Positions 1 through 6,676 of a stretch of DNA of 9,844 nt are shown one piece after another (within the stretch, counting starts at the first letter, position 1; each line of letters starts with the position of its first letter). The stretch comes from Actinomycetota bacterium (GTDB taxonomy: Bacteria; Acidobacteriota; Blastocatellia; Chloracidobacteriales; Chloracidobacteriaceae): assembly GCA_013298335.1 (NCBI GenBank), contig JAAFHI010000041.1, forward strand, positions 1,781 through 11,624. The letters are read 5' to 3'. The notes below the pieces were generated by a model. The model was not told where the DNA came from, ran no database searches, and saw only the letters and a list, made by a program, of their open reading frames with translations. The translations under genes and the position numbers were made by a program.

Positions 1-734
1 TCGTCCGGGCCGTTGTTGCCGACCCCGCCGAAGCCCGGCTTGGCGACGAAGTTCGTCCCGGCGAGCAGATCCTTCGGCCCGCCGCCGTCAATCTGGATCG
101 TGAATGGATGGGTCTGGGTATCGTCGAGCCAGTGATCCCAGTTGCGAACCGGATAGCCGTCGTACGTACGCGCGCGGTACTTGCGCGCCTTGCGCTCGGC
201 GGCGATGCGCTTGTTGTCGTCATCGTTGAGCGCGCCGGGAAACACGACGCTCGTGAACAGCAGCGTCTTGCCGTTCGAGTGCCAGCGCGGCGATCCCGCC
301 CCGGTCGAAAGCGACGTCACCCGCTGCGCCTCCCCGCTCTCGGCGATGTTCAGCACGTAAATCTGGCCGACTTCGTCGCCCTCGCGCCGCGTGACGAAGG
401 CGATGCGCCGGCTGTCGGGACTCCACGTCACGTCGCTCTCGCCCGCCTTGGTCGCGGTCAGACGGCGGGGCTTGTCGCTGCCGTCCGCCGGGACGACCCA
501 CAAATCCGACGCCTGGTCCTTCGGGTCATAGGCCGGCTCGATGACCGAGAACACGACCGACTTGCCGTCCGGACTGAGCGCGGGCGCGCCGACCCGCTTC
601 ATGAGCCAGACGTTTTCATGGGTGATGGGCTTTTTGGCCGGGGCGTCCTGCGCGGACGCGCGGGGCGTAAAGGTCAGGGTCGCGAGAAAAAGGAGTACGC
701 ACAGCGCCGACACGCGGCGACGAAGATGAGTCAT
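1..734 (-). CDS. Exported S9-family (prolyl oligopeptidase-like) peptidase, N-terminal part, cut by window edge
   Basis: About 244 codons are visible and the gene continues beyond base 1. The start at 734 is followed by a typical signal peptide: Arg-rich n-region (THLRRR), hydrophobic core around residues 9-22 and a cleavage motif ASA-QD near residue 28, so the product should be exported. The mature part shows beta-propeller blade motifs of the TolB/S9 N-terminal type: LSPDGKSVVF (53-62), DLWVVPADG (77-85), WSPDSRRIAF (104-113), IYVLNI, and a further blade with RWHSNGKTLLF (150-160). This arrangement is typical of dipeptidyl aminopeptidase/acylaminoacyl peptidases, in which a propeller precedes a C-terminal alpha/beta-hydrolase domain. 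The catalytic Ser-Asp-His domain would lie outside the window and cannot be checked, so a propeller-only TolB-like protein remains possible. A GCGGAG sequence lies 11-12 bases upstream of the ATG. The next gene is 77 bp upstream on the same strand; no terminator is seen between them. Confidence 0.8.
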   Translation of the reverse strand, partial: MTHLRRRVSALCVLLFLATLTFTPRASAQDAPAKKPITHENVWLMKRVGAPALSPDGKSVVFSVIEPAYDPKDQASDLWVVPADGSDKPRRLTATKAGESDVTWSPDSRRIAFVTRREGDEVGQIYVLNIAESGEAQRVTSLSTGAGSPRWHSNGKTLLFTSVVFPGALNDDDNKRIAAERKARKYRARTYDGYPVRNWDHWLDDTQTHPFTIQIDGGGPKDLLAGTNFVAKPGFGGVGNNGPD

Positions 735-811
735 GGACGAATGCTCCGCAATGAAGATGTGATTCGAGAGCGGGCAGTTTATGAATCAACCCCGAAGAAA
801 AGCAATTGTCC

Positions 812-1921
812 TTATTTGATCGCTGCCTCGTCCCACTCGATGCGGATGATCGTTCGATTCGTTCGATAGTCGAGCGAGGGGAACTCGACCCACCGCTTCC
901 CATTTTGAATCCCGCCCCTTGGTTTTGGGCCGTCCGATTTTTTCGCGGTCGAGGGCGAGTCGGATTGCGGGACTTCGTCATTTATATCTTCGTTACCAAG
1001 CGTAAAAAGCTCTTTGCTAAAGCCCACATCATCGGTATTGGAGAGCAGATCTCCGGAAGCAGTCACAACTGTTTGCCCAAATGCGGGTGCATCGACCCTT
1101 GTCTCTTTTTCACTTTCAGGAAAAACAAGGTACGTCCAGGGATATGACTCGAACACTTTCACGAACAACACTCCCGCTTGATTCTGAAAAACGAAAGCGT
1201 CTTTATTGAGTGTGTTTCCAAAGAACACCCTGGCGGATTTGACCCGCTTCCACTCGAACTTTTCGATTTCGGAATACCCCGGCGGGATTTCGAAAAGCTC
1301 CTTGGGCGGTTTGAAGGAGATGTTTGAAAGATGAAGTTGCGTAACGTTGTGTTCGTTGAAGGATCGAAACGCGATTATCAGATTTTGGGCCTGCGGATCG
1401 GACAGAAGCCAGAGTTTTCGTCCTGCGTCTTCTTCAAAGATATTCGAAACCTCGATTTCGAGGCAGGAGCTGCCATACATCACACGACGACCACGAATCG
1501 AAAACGTCGCTTTCGGGAGAGATAACAATTCCCTGAAATCACAGGCCTCCAAAATTCTGTCTTCGAAATTTCCGATCGTCAGAAATTCATACTCGCGTTC
1601 GTTACCATTCATTGAAAGTACCGACTTGCCGAGATCAGTGACAGTCGTCCAGAAACCGTCAATGACGGCAAAGCGGTTTCCCAATTTTGCGACCCTTCTC
1701 TGGAGGCGAATCCCATGCCGATGGGCACTGTATCCACCCTCCTGATCAGCCACGAAGTCAGGCTGCTCGGCGATGATTTTCCGGGGGTCGAGCCTTTGTT
1801 CCTCCGGTGTCAGCGGAAGCAGCGGAGGATCGTTTTCGCGCTGCCAGTCCTGTGCCCGCGCAACCAGTCCGAACGCAATGAAAATCGCCGGGAGCAAAAT
1901 CGCGAGAAACTGTCGTTGCAT
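812..1921 (-). CDS. Exported protein of unknown function, weakly LolA/RseB-like (369 aa)
   Basis: I do not recognise a named family with certainty. The start at 1921 is chosen because it directly begins a signal peptide ([20 protein letters not shown], then ARAQ|DW) and has a GGGAGG ribosome-binding site six bases upstream. An in-frame start at 2083 would bury the signal peptide. Residues about 65-220 alternate short strands and turns in a pattern recalling LolA/MucB-RseB lipoprotein-binding folds: [44 protein letters not shown] (144-158), [11 protein letters not shown], then [11 protein letters not shown] (212-222). Residues 230-310 look like a second small domain. Residues about 315-340 are a Ser/Pro/Lys-rich linker, and the C-terminus ends in a short strand-like segment ([12 protein letters not shown]). 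A periplasmic lipid- or lipoprotein-sensing role is an inference only. Base composition is clearly lower in GC than the neighbours (24 of 60 G/C at 1321-1380, counted by hand), which may mean horizontal acquisition. Confidence 0.7.
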   Translation of the reverse strand: MQRQFLAILLPAIFIAFGLVARAQDWQRENDPPLLPLTPEEQRLDPRKIIAEQPDFVADQEGGYSAHRHGIRLQRRVAKLGNRFAVIDGFWTTVTDLGKSVLSMNGNEREYEFLTIGNFEDRILEACDFRELLSLPKATFSIRGRRVMYGSSCLEIEVSNIFEEDAGRKLWLLSDPQAQNLIIAFRSFNEHNVTQLHLSNISFKPPKELFEIPPGYSEIEKFEWKRVKSARVFFGNTLNKDAFVFQNQAGVLFVKVFESYPWTYLVFPESEKETRVDAPAFGQTVVTASGDLLSNTDDVGFSKELFTLGNEDINDEVPQSDSPSTAKKSDGPKPRGGIQNGKRWVEFPSLDYRTNRTIIRIEWDEAAIK

Positions 1922-2109
1922 GGGAAGCCTCCCACCAATCGGCAAAAATTGAAGTGTGTTTGGGAAAAGTATGCCGGTTGGCCCATCGCCTGTCGAGCGC
2001 CGGGAGTCGCCCGATTCCTTCACCTTGCCTTCCAGGTTACTGCTGTGGCACAACCGGCGCGGTTCACCCGGAGCGAACCTCACGTTTTCATCTTTCGAAA
2101 TTCATACCC
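1922..2109. other. Divergent intergenic region between exported protein and AAA+ ATPase genes
   Basis: This 188-bp gap must carry promoters in both directions because the flanking genes diverge. I see the ribosome-binding site for the leftward gene but no convincing -35/-10 pair or operator. The rightward gene has no recognisable Shine-Dalgarno sequence before its ATG (it is preceded by TCGAAATTCATACCC). Confidence 0.5.
1928..1933 (-). promoter_or_regulatory. Ribosome-binding site that fixes the start at 1921
   Basis: The minus strand reads GGGAGG followed by CTTCCC and ATG, a strong Shine-Dalgarno match at a six-base spacing. It supports starting the exported protein at 1921 rather than at the longer in-frame ATG at 2083. 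It can also pair with the adjacent CTTCCC, so a small start-masking hairpin is conceivable. Confidence 0.7.
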
Positions 2110-2919
2110 ATGCAACACGAACACGCCATCGAGAAATACCGCCTGAAGGAAGAACCGTTCTACCTTCCGGTCCGCAACGAAATCGAACTGTTCAACGCCG
2201 CCCATCAGGCCAAACTGCCGGTCATGCTCAAGGGGCCCACCGGCTGCGGAAAGACGCGCTTCGTCGAGCACATGGCGTGGCGGCTCACGCGCCCGCTCGT
2301 CACGGTCGCCTGCCACGAAGACCTTTCCGCCACCGACCTCGTCGGACGCTACCTGCTCGAAGGCGACGAGACCGTCTGGCACGACGGCCCGCTCACGGTC
2401 TCGGTCAAGCACGGCGCGATCTGCTACCTCGACGAAGTCGTCGAAGCCCGCAAGGACACGCTCGTCCTGATTCACCCGCTGACCGACGACCGGCGCATCC
2501 TGCCCATCGAAAAGCGCCGCGTGGTGATTGACGCCCCCGACGATTTCCAGCTCGTCATCTCCTACAATCCCGGCTACCAGAGCGTCCTGAAGGACCTCAA
2601 GCAGTCCACCCGGCAGCGGTTCATCGCCATCGAGTTCGACTATCCGCCGCTTGAAACGGAAGTGGCCATCGTGGCGAAGGAAGGCGGCGTGGACGAGCAG
2701 ACCGCACGCGACCTGGTGACCATCGGACACAAGGTCCGCAACCTGCGCGGCCACGGTCTCGAAGAGGGCGTTTCGACGCGCCTGCTCGTCTATGCCGCGC
2801 AGATGATCCACGGCGGCATTTCGCCCATCGAGGCCTGCACCGTGGCCGTCGTCAACCCGATTACCGACGACCGGGAACTCCAGCGCAGCATCCGGGAAAT
2901 CGTGACGACCGTCATCTGA
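2110..2919 (+). CDS. CbbQ/NorQ/GvpN-type MoxR AAA+ ATPase (269 aa)
   Basis: This is an AAA+ ATPase of the MoxR group, closest in layout to CbbQ/NirQ/NorQ. Those proteins couple ATP hydrolysis to remodelling or activation of a partner enzyme (rubisco, nitric oxide reductase), usually together with a VWA-domain protein (CbbO/NorD). Visible motifs are Walker A GPTGCGKT (42-49), Walker B ICYLDEV (104-110), sensor-1 Asn in SYNPGYQ (151-157), arginine-finger region STRQRF (166-171) and sensor-2 [10 protein letters not shown] (221-230). The lid domain ends in the [10 protein letters not shown] tail typical of CbbQ. The 269-aa length fits the family. The ATG at 2110 is preferred over the in-frame ATG at 1954 because the protein then begins at the usual family position ([12 protein letters not shown] near residue 10); the upstream extension is Cys/Pro-rich and unlike the family. 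No VWA gene, rubisco or nitric oxide reductase gene lies in the window, so the client is unknown. Confidence 0.88.
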   Translation: MQHEHAIEKYRLKEEPFYLPVRNEIELFNAAHQAKLPVMLKGPTGCGKTRFVEHMAWRLTRPLVTVACHEDLSATDLVGRYLLEGDETVWHDGPLTVSVKHGAICYLDEVVEARKDTLVLIHPLTDDRRILPIEKRRVVIDAPDDFQLVISYNPGYQSVLKDLKQSTRQRFIAIEFDYPPLETEVAIVAKEGGVDEQTARDLVTIGHKVRNLRGHGLEEGVSTRLLVYAAQMIHGGISPIEACTVAVVNPITDDRELQRSIREIVTTVI

Positions 2920-2926
2920 AAAGCAT

Positions 2927-2954
2927 TCAGCGGCCAGTCGTCAGCGGTCAGTTT
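2927..2954. repeat. Degenerate 7-bp tandem repeat, four units of TCAGCGG type
   Basis: Four consecutive heptamers read TCAGCGG, CCAGTCG, TCAGCGG, TCAGTTT, starting 7 bp after the stop codon of the AAA+ gene. Units one and three are identical; the others are diverged. No inverted partner was found nearby. It may be a relic of a short-repeat expansion or of an element bounded by heptamer repeats. Confidence 0.5.
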
Positions 2955-3010
2955 GCGGAGGTCGGGCGGTGAACCGGAAAAATCTTTCGCTCCCCATAGC
3001 GCGAAGGGAA

Positions 3011-3024
3011 TTTACTGTGGTAAA
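3011..3024. promoter_or_regulatory. Small palindrome TTTAC-N4-GTAAA upstream of the PTS cluster, possible operator
   Basis: A perfect 5-bp inverted repeat with a 4-base spacer (TTTACTGTGGTAAA) lies about 103 bp before the EIIA start in an AT-richer patch. Its position suits a transcription-factor site or promoter region for the PTS genes, but its short length means chance cannot be excluded. Confidence 0.25.
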
Positions 3025-3126
3025 CGTACCCATTCTCACGATGACCGACCCGCCTGATACCGCACTGCGTCATTCTCGCGTCACCGTCGCGTCAACCTGA
3101 ACGAGTTTCAAGCAGGGAGTTCGGCT

Positions 3127-3546
3127 ATGGCACGGGTCGGCGGCGTCATCATCACTCACGGGCAACTCGCCAACGAACTTCTGCTCGCCGCCGAGATGAT
3201 TGTCGGCGAAATCAACCACATCCGCGCCGTGTCCATCGACTGGCACGACGACGTCGAAACCGCCAGCCTGACCATCGACAAAGCCATTGCCGAAGCCGAA
3301 TCGGGCGCGGGCGTGCTGGTCCTGACCGACCTTTTCGGGGGCACGCCGACCAACCTCGTCATGGCCTACCGCGGCGCGGTGGCGACGGAAATCGTGACCG
3401 GGGTCAATCTCCCAATGGTCATCAAGCTGGCGACGCAGAACGCCGAAGCGAATCTGACCGACGTCGCCCGTCGCGTCCGCGATCAGGGCCAGAAAAATAT
3501 CTATCTCGCGAGCGAACTCGTCGCCCTGAAATCGGCGGCGGGCTGA
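3127..3546 (+). CDS. PTS EIIA component, mannose/fructose/sorbose family (139 aa)
   Basis: A single-domain EIIA of the mannose-type PTS. It accepts a phosphoryl group from HPr on a conserved histidine, here His11 in VIITHGQLA (7-15). The family motif LTDLFGGTPTN follows at 66-76 and the NLPMVIKLA segment at 94-102. The 139-aa length is that of an isolated EIIA domain without a fused IIB. The start is supported by AGGGAG at 3114-3119, seven bases before the ATG. It is the first gene of a cluster with HPr (52 bp gap) and Enzyme I (overlapping HPr). No IIB, IIC or IID gene is present, so the likely role is as the output end of a signalling phosphorelay in the cytoplasm, as proposed for incomplete PTS chains of other Gram-negative bacteria. 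That role is an inference; permease genes could lie elsewhere in the genome. Confidence 0.92.
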   Translation: MARVGGVIITHGQLANELLLAAEMIVGEINHIRAVSIDWHDDVETASLTIDKAIAEAESGAGVLVLTDLFGGTPTNLVMAYRGAVATEIVTGVNLPMVIKLATQNAEANLTDVARRVRDQGQKNIYLASELVALKSAAG

Positions 3547-3598
3547 ACCTATTTTCGATTTTCGATTTCGTGTTTGACCCACGTTTTTAAACCAGCGA

Positions 3599-3886
3599 AT
3601 GACGATTGAACAAAAGGTCCTCGTTTCCAATACCCTTGGGCTGCATGCGCGGGCATCGGCCCGACTCGTGAACCTCGCCAACCAGTTTGAAAGTCGCATT
3701 TCACTCCAGCGCTCCGACAACCAGACACACGCGGATGCCAAAAGCATTCTGAGCGTCATGTTTCTGGCGGCAACCCCCGGAACGGAACTGATCATTCAGG
3801 CGAACGGAGCGGACGAATCCGCCGCGCTCGCCGCACTGGTCCTCCTGTTCGAAAACCACTTCGACGAGACCTCCCATGTCTTCTAG
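3599..3886 (+). CDS. ptsH: Phosphocarrier protein HPr (95 aa)
   Basis: HPr relays phosphate from Enzyme I to EIIA. The catalytic His16 sits in the signature TLGLHARAS (12-20). The second signature, DAKSILSVMFLAATPGTEL (46-64), matches the usual region around the regulatory serine (NGKSIMGVM in classical HPr). Ser49 therefore occupies the position phosphorylated by HPr kinase/phosphorylase where that enzyme exists; no hprK gene is in the window. The C-terminus (FENHFDETSHVF) runs a few residues past the common HPr end. An in-frame TGA at 3575-3577 and the absence of another start codon after it fix the start at 3599, although no Shine-Dalgarno sequence precedes it (TTTTTAAACCAGCGA). The stop codon lies inside the start of the Enzyme I gene (11-bp overlap), which suggests translational coupling. 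Confidence 0.93.
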   Translation: MTIEQKVLVSNTLGLHARASARLVNLANQFESRISLQRSDNQTHADAKSILSVMFLAATPGTELIIQANGADESAALAALVLLFENHFDETSHVF

Positions 3887-5672
3887 TCCCCAGGCTCATG
3901 CGGAACTCCATTTCACCGGGAGCGGCGTCTCGTCCGGCGTCGCCATCGGCACGGCGGCGCGACTGTCGTCGCACGCCCGGCAGCCGTTGTTCATCAACGT
4001 GCTGCCGCACCGCGTCCCGATCGAGATCAAACGGCTGCACCGCGCCCTGCACAGCGCGCGTCACCACCTCGAAAGCGTCAAGGTCCGGTTGAAGAACGAG
4101 GCGGGCACGACCCCGGCCTACTTCCTCGACCCCTATATCCTGATGCTCAACGACGCGTACCTGACGCAGACCATCGAGGACAACATCCGGCAGCATCGGG
4201 TCAACGCCGAGTGGGCGGTCAAGCTGTCGCTCGAATCCATGCTCGCCGCCTGCGACCGCATCGACGACGAATACCTGCGCGAACGCAGCGCCGACATCCG
4301 CGACGTCGCCTATCGCCTGATTTCGATTCTTTCGGGACAGCGCTCGGAACTGCCCACGTTCAAGAGTCCGGCCATTCTCTTCGCGGAAGACATTCTGCCG
4401 ACCGTGCTCGCCGAGATGAACACGGCCAACATTCTCGCCATCGCGACCGACGTCGGCGGCTGGGCGACGCACACGGCGATCATTGCCCGCAGCCTCGGCA
4501 TTCCGGCGGTTTTCGGCCTTCAGGACTGCGCCTCCCGCGTCGAGGCGGGAATGCCCTGCATCGTGGACGGCACGAACGGGCTGGTCATTCTCAATCCGCG
4601 CAAAAACACCCAGACGGCCTACCTCGGTCGTCAGGCCGCCGAGCAGCGCAGCCGCCGCGACGGCCTCCGGCTCGCGCAACTGCCCGCCCTGACGCTCGAC
4701 AACGTGCCCTGCAAGCTTTCGGCCAATATCGAAATCCAGTCGGAACTGCCGATGATTCCCCGCTACGGCGCGGAGAGCATCGGGCTGTTCCGGTCGGAAT
4801 TTCTGCTGGCGGGGGAAAACAACGACTTCCCCGACGAAGACGTACAAATCGACGCGTACCGCAACGTACTCGACGCCGCCCGCGGAACGTCCGCCACCAT
4901 CCGCGTTTTCGACTTCAACCAGGACATCCTGATCTGCGGTGAGCGGGAAAACCCCGAAGCGAACCCTGCGCTCGGTCTGCACGGCGTCCGGCTCTGGCTC
5001 AAACACGAGGCCATCGCCCGCACGCAACTGCGCGCGATCCTGCGCGCCGGCGCGGAAGGCGACCTGCGGATTCTGCTGCCGCGCGTCACCTGCGTGAGCG
5101 AAGTCGCCGCGGCCCGGGCCCTGATGGAAAGCGTCCGCGCGGAACTCCGCGCCGAAGGTCTGCCCCACGCGCAGACGACACAGCTTGGCGTGATGATCGA
5201 AATTCCGTCCGCCGTCTTCGTCTGCGAGCACCTCGCCCGCGAAGCCGATTTCATCAGCATCGGCAGCAACGACCTGATTCAGTATCTGCTCGCGGTGGAT
5301 CGGACCAACGAACAGGTCGCGCATCTGTATCACCCGCTGCATCCCGCCGTCCTCGGCAGCCTGCGCCACATCGTCGAAGCCGCCGAACGCACTGGCAAAC
5401 CCGTTCAGATGTGCGGCGAAATGGCGGCCAATCCCCTCTGCGCCTTTGCCCTGCTCGGCCTCGGCCTGCGCAACTTCAGTCTTTCCCCCGCCGCGCTCCC
5501 GCAACTCAAACAGCTCATCCGGAGCGTCACCATCGAGGCGGCGCAGGCGTTCTTCCACGAAGCCATCAGCCTGCCGACCGGCGCGGCCATCGAGGAATTC
5601 GCCCGCCGGACGCTCGGCGGCGACTTTCTGCTCGGCATGAGCGGCAACGCGTTCCTGAAAGTCGTGGATTGA
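3876..5672 (+). CDS. ptsI: PTS Enzyme I (phosphoenolpyruvate-protein phosphotransferase, 598 aa)
   Basis: Enzyme I autophosphorylates from PEP and passes phosphate to HPr. Domains in order: N-terminal segment with GSGVSSGVAIG (15-25), helical HPr-binding domain (about 45-160), phosphohistidine domain with His199 in GGWATHTAIIARSLGIPAV, and a C-terminal TIM-barrel PEP-binding domain (about 275-595). PEP-site residues are retained by alignment to E. coli Enzyme I: Arg306 in GLFRSEF, Arg343, Glu442 in MIEIPSA, Asn465-Asp466 in IGSNDLIQY, Arg476 in VDRTN and Cys513 in QMCGEMAA. Two conserved spots are changed: the usual DIGGDK after the PEP-binding Arg reads DFNQDI (346-351), and the usual GWRAIR reads GLHGVR (367-372). 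The normal length and complete active site argue for a working enzyme. The ATG overlaps the end of the HPr gene. A hairpin 25 bp after the stop probably ends the operon. Confidence 0.93.
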   Translation: MSSSPQAHAELHFTGSGVSSGVAIGTAARLSSHARQPLFINVLPHRVPIEIKRLHRALHSARHHLESVKVRLKNEAGTTPAYFLDPYILMLNDAYLTQTIEDNIRQHRVNAEWAVKLSLESMLAACDRIDDEYLRERSADIRDVAYRLISILSGQRSELPTFKSPAILFAEDILPTVLAEMNTANILAIATDVGGWATHTAIIARSLGIPAVFGLQDCASRVEAGMPCIVDGTNGLVILNPRKNTQTAYLGRQAAEQRSRRDGLRLAQLPALTLDNVPCKLSANIEIQSELPMIPRYGAESIGLFRSEFLLAGENNDFPDEDVQIDAYRNVLDAARGTSATIRVFDFNQDILICGERENPEANPALGLHGVRLWLKHEAIARTQLRAILRAGAEGDLRILLPRVTCVSEVAAARALMESVRAELRAEGLPHAQTTQLGVMIEIPSAVFVCEHLAREADFISIGSNDLIQYLLAVDRTNEQVAHLYHPLHPAVLGSLRHIVEAAERTGKPVQMCGEMAANPLCAFALLGLGLRNFSLSPAALPQLKQLIRSVTIEAAQAFFHEAISLPTGAAIEEFARRTLGGDFLLGMSGNAFLKVVD

Positions 5673-5696
5673 ACGGTCGAAGCCGAACCGTCACCA

Positions 5697-5735
5697 AAAC
5701 GGAAAGGGCGTCCACGTTGGACGCCCTTTCCGTTT
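5697..5735. terminator. Perfect 18-bp hairpin, probable bidirectional terminator
   Basis: Arms at 5697-5714 and 5718-5735 are perfectly complementary with a 3-base loop. The core is GGAAAGGGCGTCCA, and the outer pairs are A-T (AAA...TTT), so short T-runs lie on either strand. It lies 25 bp after the Enzyme I stop, between two convergent genes, so it can serve both. There is no long T-tract beyond the stem. Confidence 0.75.
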
Positions 5736-5752
5736 GCGGCCCAAGAAAATTG

Positions 5753-5856
5753 CCCATACCCGGAGCGCCTTGGCGAGGGTATGGGGAATGGATGTGGCCC
5801 CCGTCCATTTGGCATCGGAAACACATTTTCCCCACGTCCTTGCCAAGGCGCTCCGG
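5753..5856. repeat. Nested palindromes in the ptsI / SufR-like convergent gap
   Basis: Three inverted repeats interlock. CCCATACCC (5753-5761) pairs with GGGTATGGG (5777-5785). A 15-bp perfect pair, CCGGAGCGCCTTGGC (5760-5774) with its complement at 5842-5856, continues imperfectly inward (GAGG...GTGGGGAA against TTCCCCAC...CCTT). AATGGA (5787-5792) pairs with TCCATT (5804-5809) in the middle. The first two share bases 5760-5761, so they cannot both form completely. The whole could fold as a long arm with an inner stem-loop. I see no ORF that belongs here; an intergenic palindromic repeat family or a structured RNA is possible. Confidence 0.55.
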
Positions 5857-5894
5857 ACGCGGACTCTTTTCCTGGTTGTTGTACCAAAGCGGGA

Positions 5895-6530
5895 TTACGG
5901 CTGAATCCAGAAGCGGCAGCACGACGCGCCTTCGGAGAGCGCGCATTCGCGGACGACGTCGGCGTCGAGCGATTCCCGTCCGATGGTGCAGTCGCCGTCG
6001 CAGACTTCCGGAAAGTCGCGGGCGATGACCAGGACCGGGCAATGGTGGACGAGTACGCTCAGGCGGTCCGACTTGGCGTCCGCCTCGACCCGCGTGAGAT
6101 AGCCCATCTCGTTGAAGATGCGGGAAAATTCCTCGACCTTTTTGCGGAGCGGCTTACCGTCCATGTGGGGCTTGATGCGGCGGATGATCTTTTCGGCGCG
6201 TCCCTGCAGAACCGCGCAGACCGCCTCGCGTCCGAACTGCTCTTCAACCTGCTGGAGAATTTCGACGCTCACCACGTCGTACGCCTGGGGGAACAGTCCG
6301 TCGGCCTGATCGGTGAGGCTGAAGAGAAACACCGGACGCCCCCGGTCGCGCCGCTGCACGATGGATTCGACCAGTCCGTCGCGTTCGAGGGAATCGAGAT
6401 GCCGCCGAACGTTGACGCCCGATGAGTCGAGTTCCCGCGAGAGGTCGTCAACGGTCATCTGTCCGCGCGTTTTCAGCAGAAAGAGGAGCTTTTCGCGCGT
6501 GTCTTTTCCGGTAATCGGGGTGCCTCGCAT
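5895..6530 (-). CDS. SufR-like winged-helix regulator with C-terminal cysteine cluster (211 aa)
   Basis: The N-terminus (about 11-70) is a DeoR/ArsR-type winged helix: TREKLLFLLKTRGQMTVDDL, then ELDSSGVNVRRHLDSLERDGLV with the recognition helix around 37-48, and a wing ending RGRPVFLFSLT. The C-terminal half resembles SufR, the [Fe-S]-binding repressor of Fe-S assembly genes: HHCPVLVIARDFPEVC contains Cys164 and Cys177 in the C-x12-C spacing expected for SufR. Further cysteines at 181, 196, 204 and 205 could complete a cluster site (ECALSEGASCCRF). Their spacing after Cys177 is not exactly the classical SufR pattern, so cluster ligation is inferred. No suf or isc genes lie nearby; the divergent neighbour is comM, and the 146-bp shared gap could hold its operator. 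There is no strong Shine-Dalgarno before the ATG at 6530, but the HTH needs this start. Confidence 0.82.
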   Translation of the reverse strand: MRGTPITGKDTREKLLFLLKTRGQMTVDDLSRELDSSGVNVRRHLDSLERDGLVESIVQRRDRGRPVFLFSLTDQADGLFPQAYDVVSVEILQQVEEQFGREAVCAVLQGRAEKIIRRIKPHMDGKPLRKKVEEFSRIFNEMGYLTRVEADAKSDRLSVLVHHCPVLVIARDFPEVCDGDCTIGRESLDADVVRECALSEGASCCRFWIQP

Positions 6531-6676
6531 TTCCCGATATTGCCACAGGCGGACCGGCCTGAGAACGCCGCCTGCCGCGCCAGCCGTGGCACGGAGGTTG
6601 CTGAATCACGTTCGACGCGCGTTTCACTTTACGGAACGCCAATGATTCCAGCACTTTCCGAGAAAGGCACATCCCA
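6531..6676. other. Divergent promoter region between SufR-like regulator and comM
   Basis: A 146-bp gap between divergent genes, so at least one promoter per direction is expected and autoregulation by the SufR-like protein is plausible. I could not identify a clear -35/-10 pair or a good inverted-repeat operator. AAAGG lies nine bases before the comM ATG and may be its ribosome-binding site. Confidence 0.4.

Noticed and set aside
108..869. Open frame of 253 codons on the plus strand
   Set aside because: It is antisense to the S9 peptidase gene, which has a signal peptide and propeller motifs, and it also runs across the next intergenic gap.
1922..2083. 54-codon N-terminal extension of the exported protein
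   Set aside because: The extension is unlike a secreted N-terminus, and a strong ribosome-binding site and signal peptide begin at 1921.
2080..2811. Open frame of 243 codons on the minus strand
   Set aside because: Antisense shadow of the AAA+ ATPase gene, whose Walker motifs fix the true strand.
3792..5558. Long open frame of 588 codons on the minus strand
   Set aside because: It lies fully antisense to Enzyme I. Its composition (rich in Asp, Arg, Gly, Glu, with Gln-Asn runs) is typical of the complement of a GC-rich coding frame, and no domain is recognisable.
5673..5691. Small stem ACGGT (5673-5677) with ACCGT (5687-5691) after the Enzyme I stop
   Set aside because: Only five base pairs; the perfect 18-bp hairpin just downstream explains termination better.
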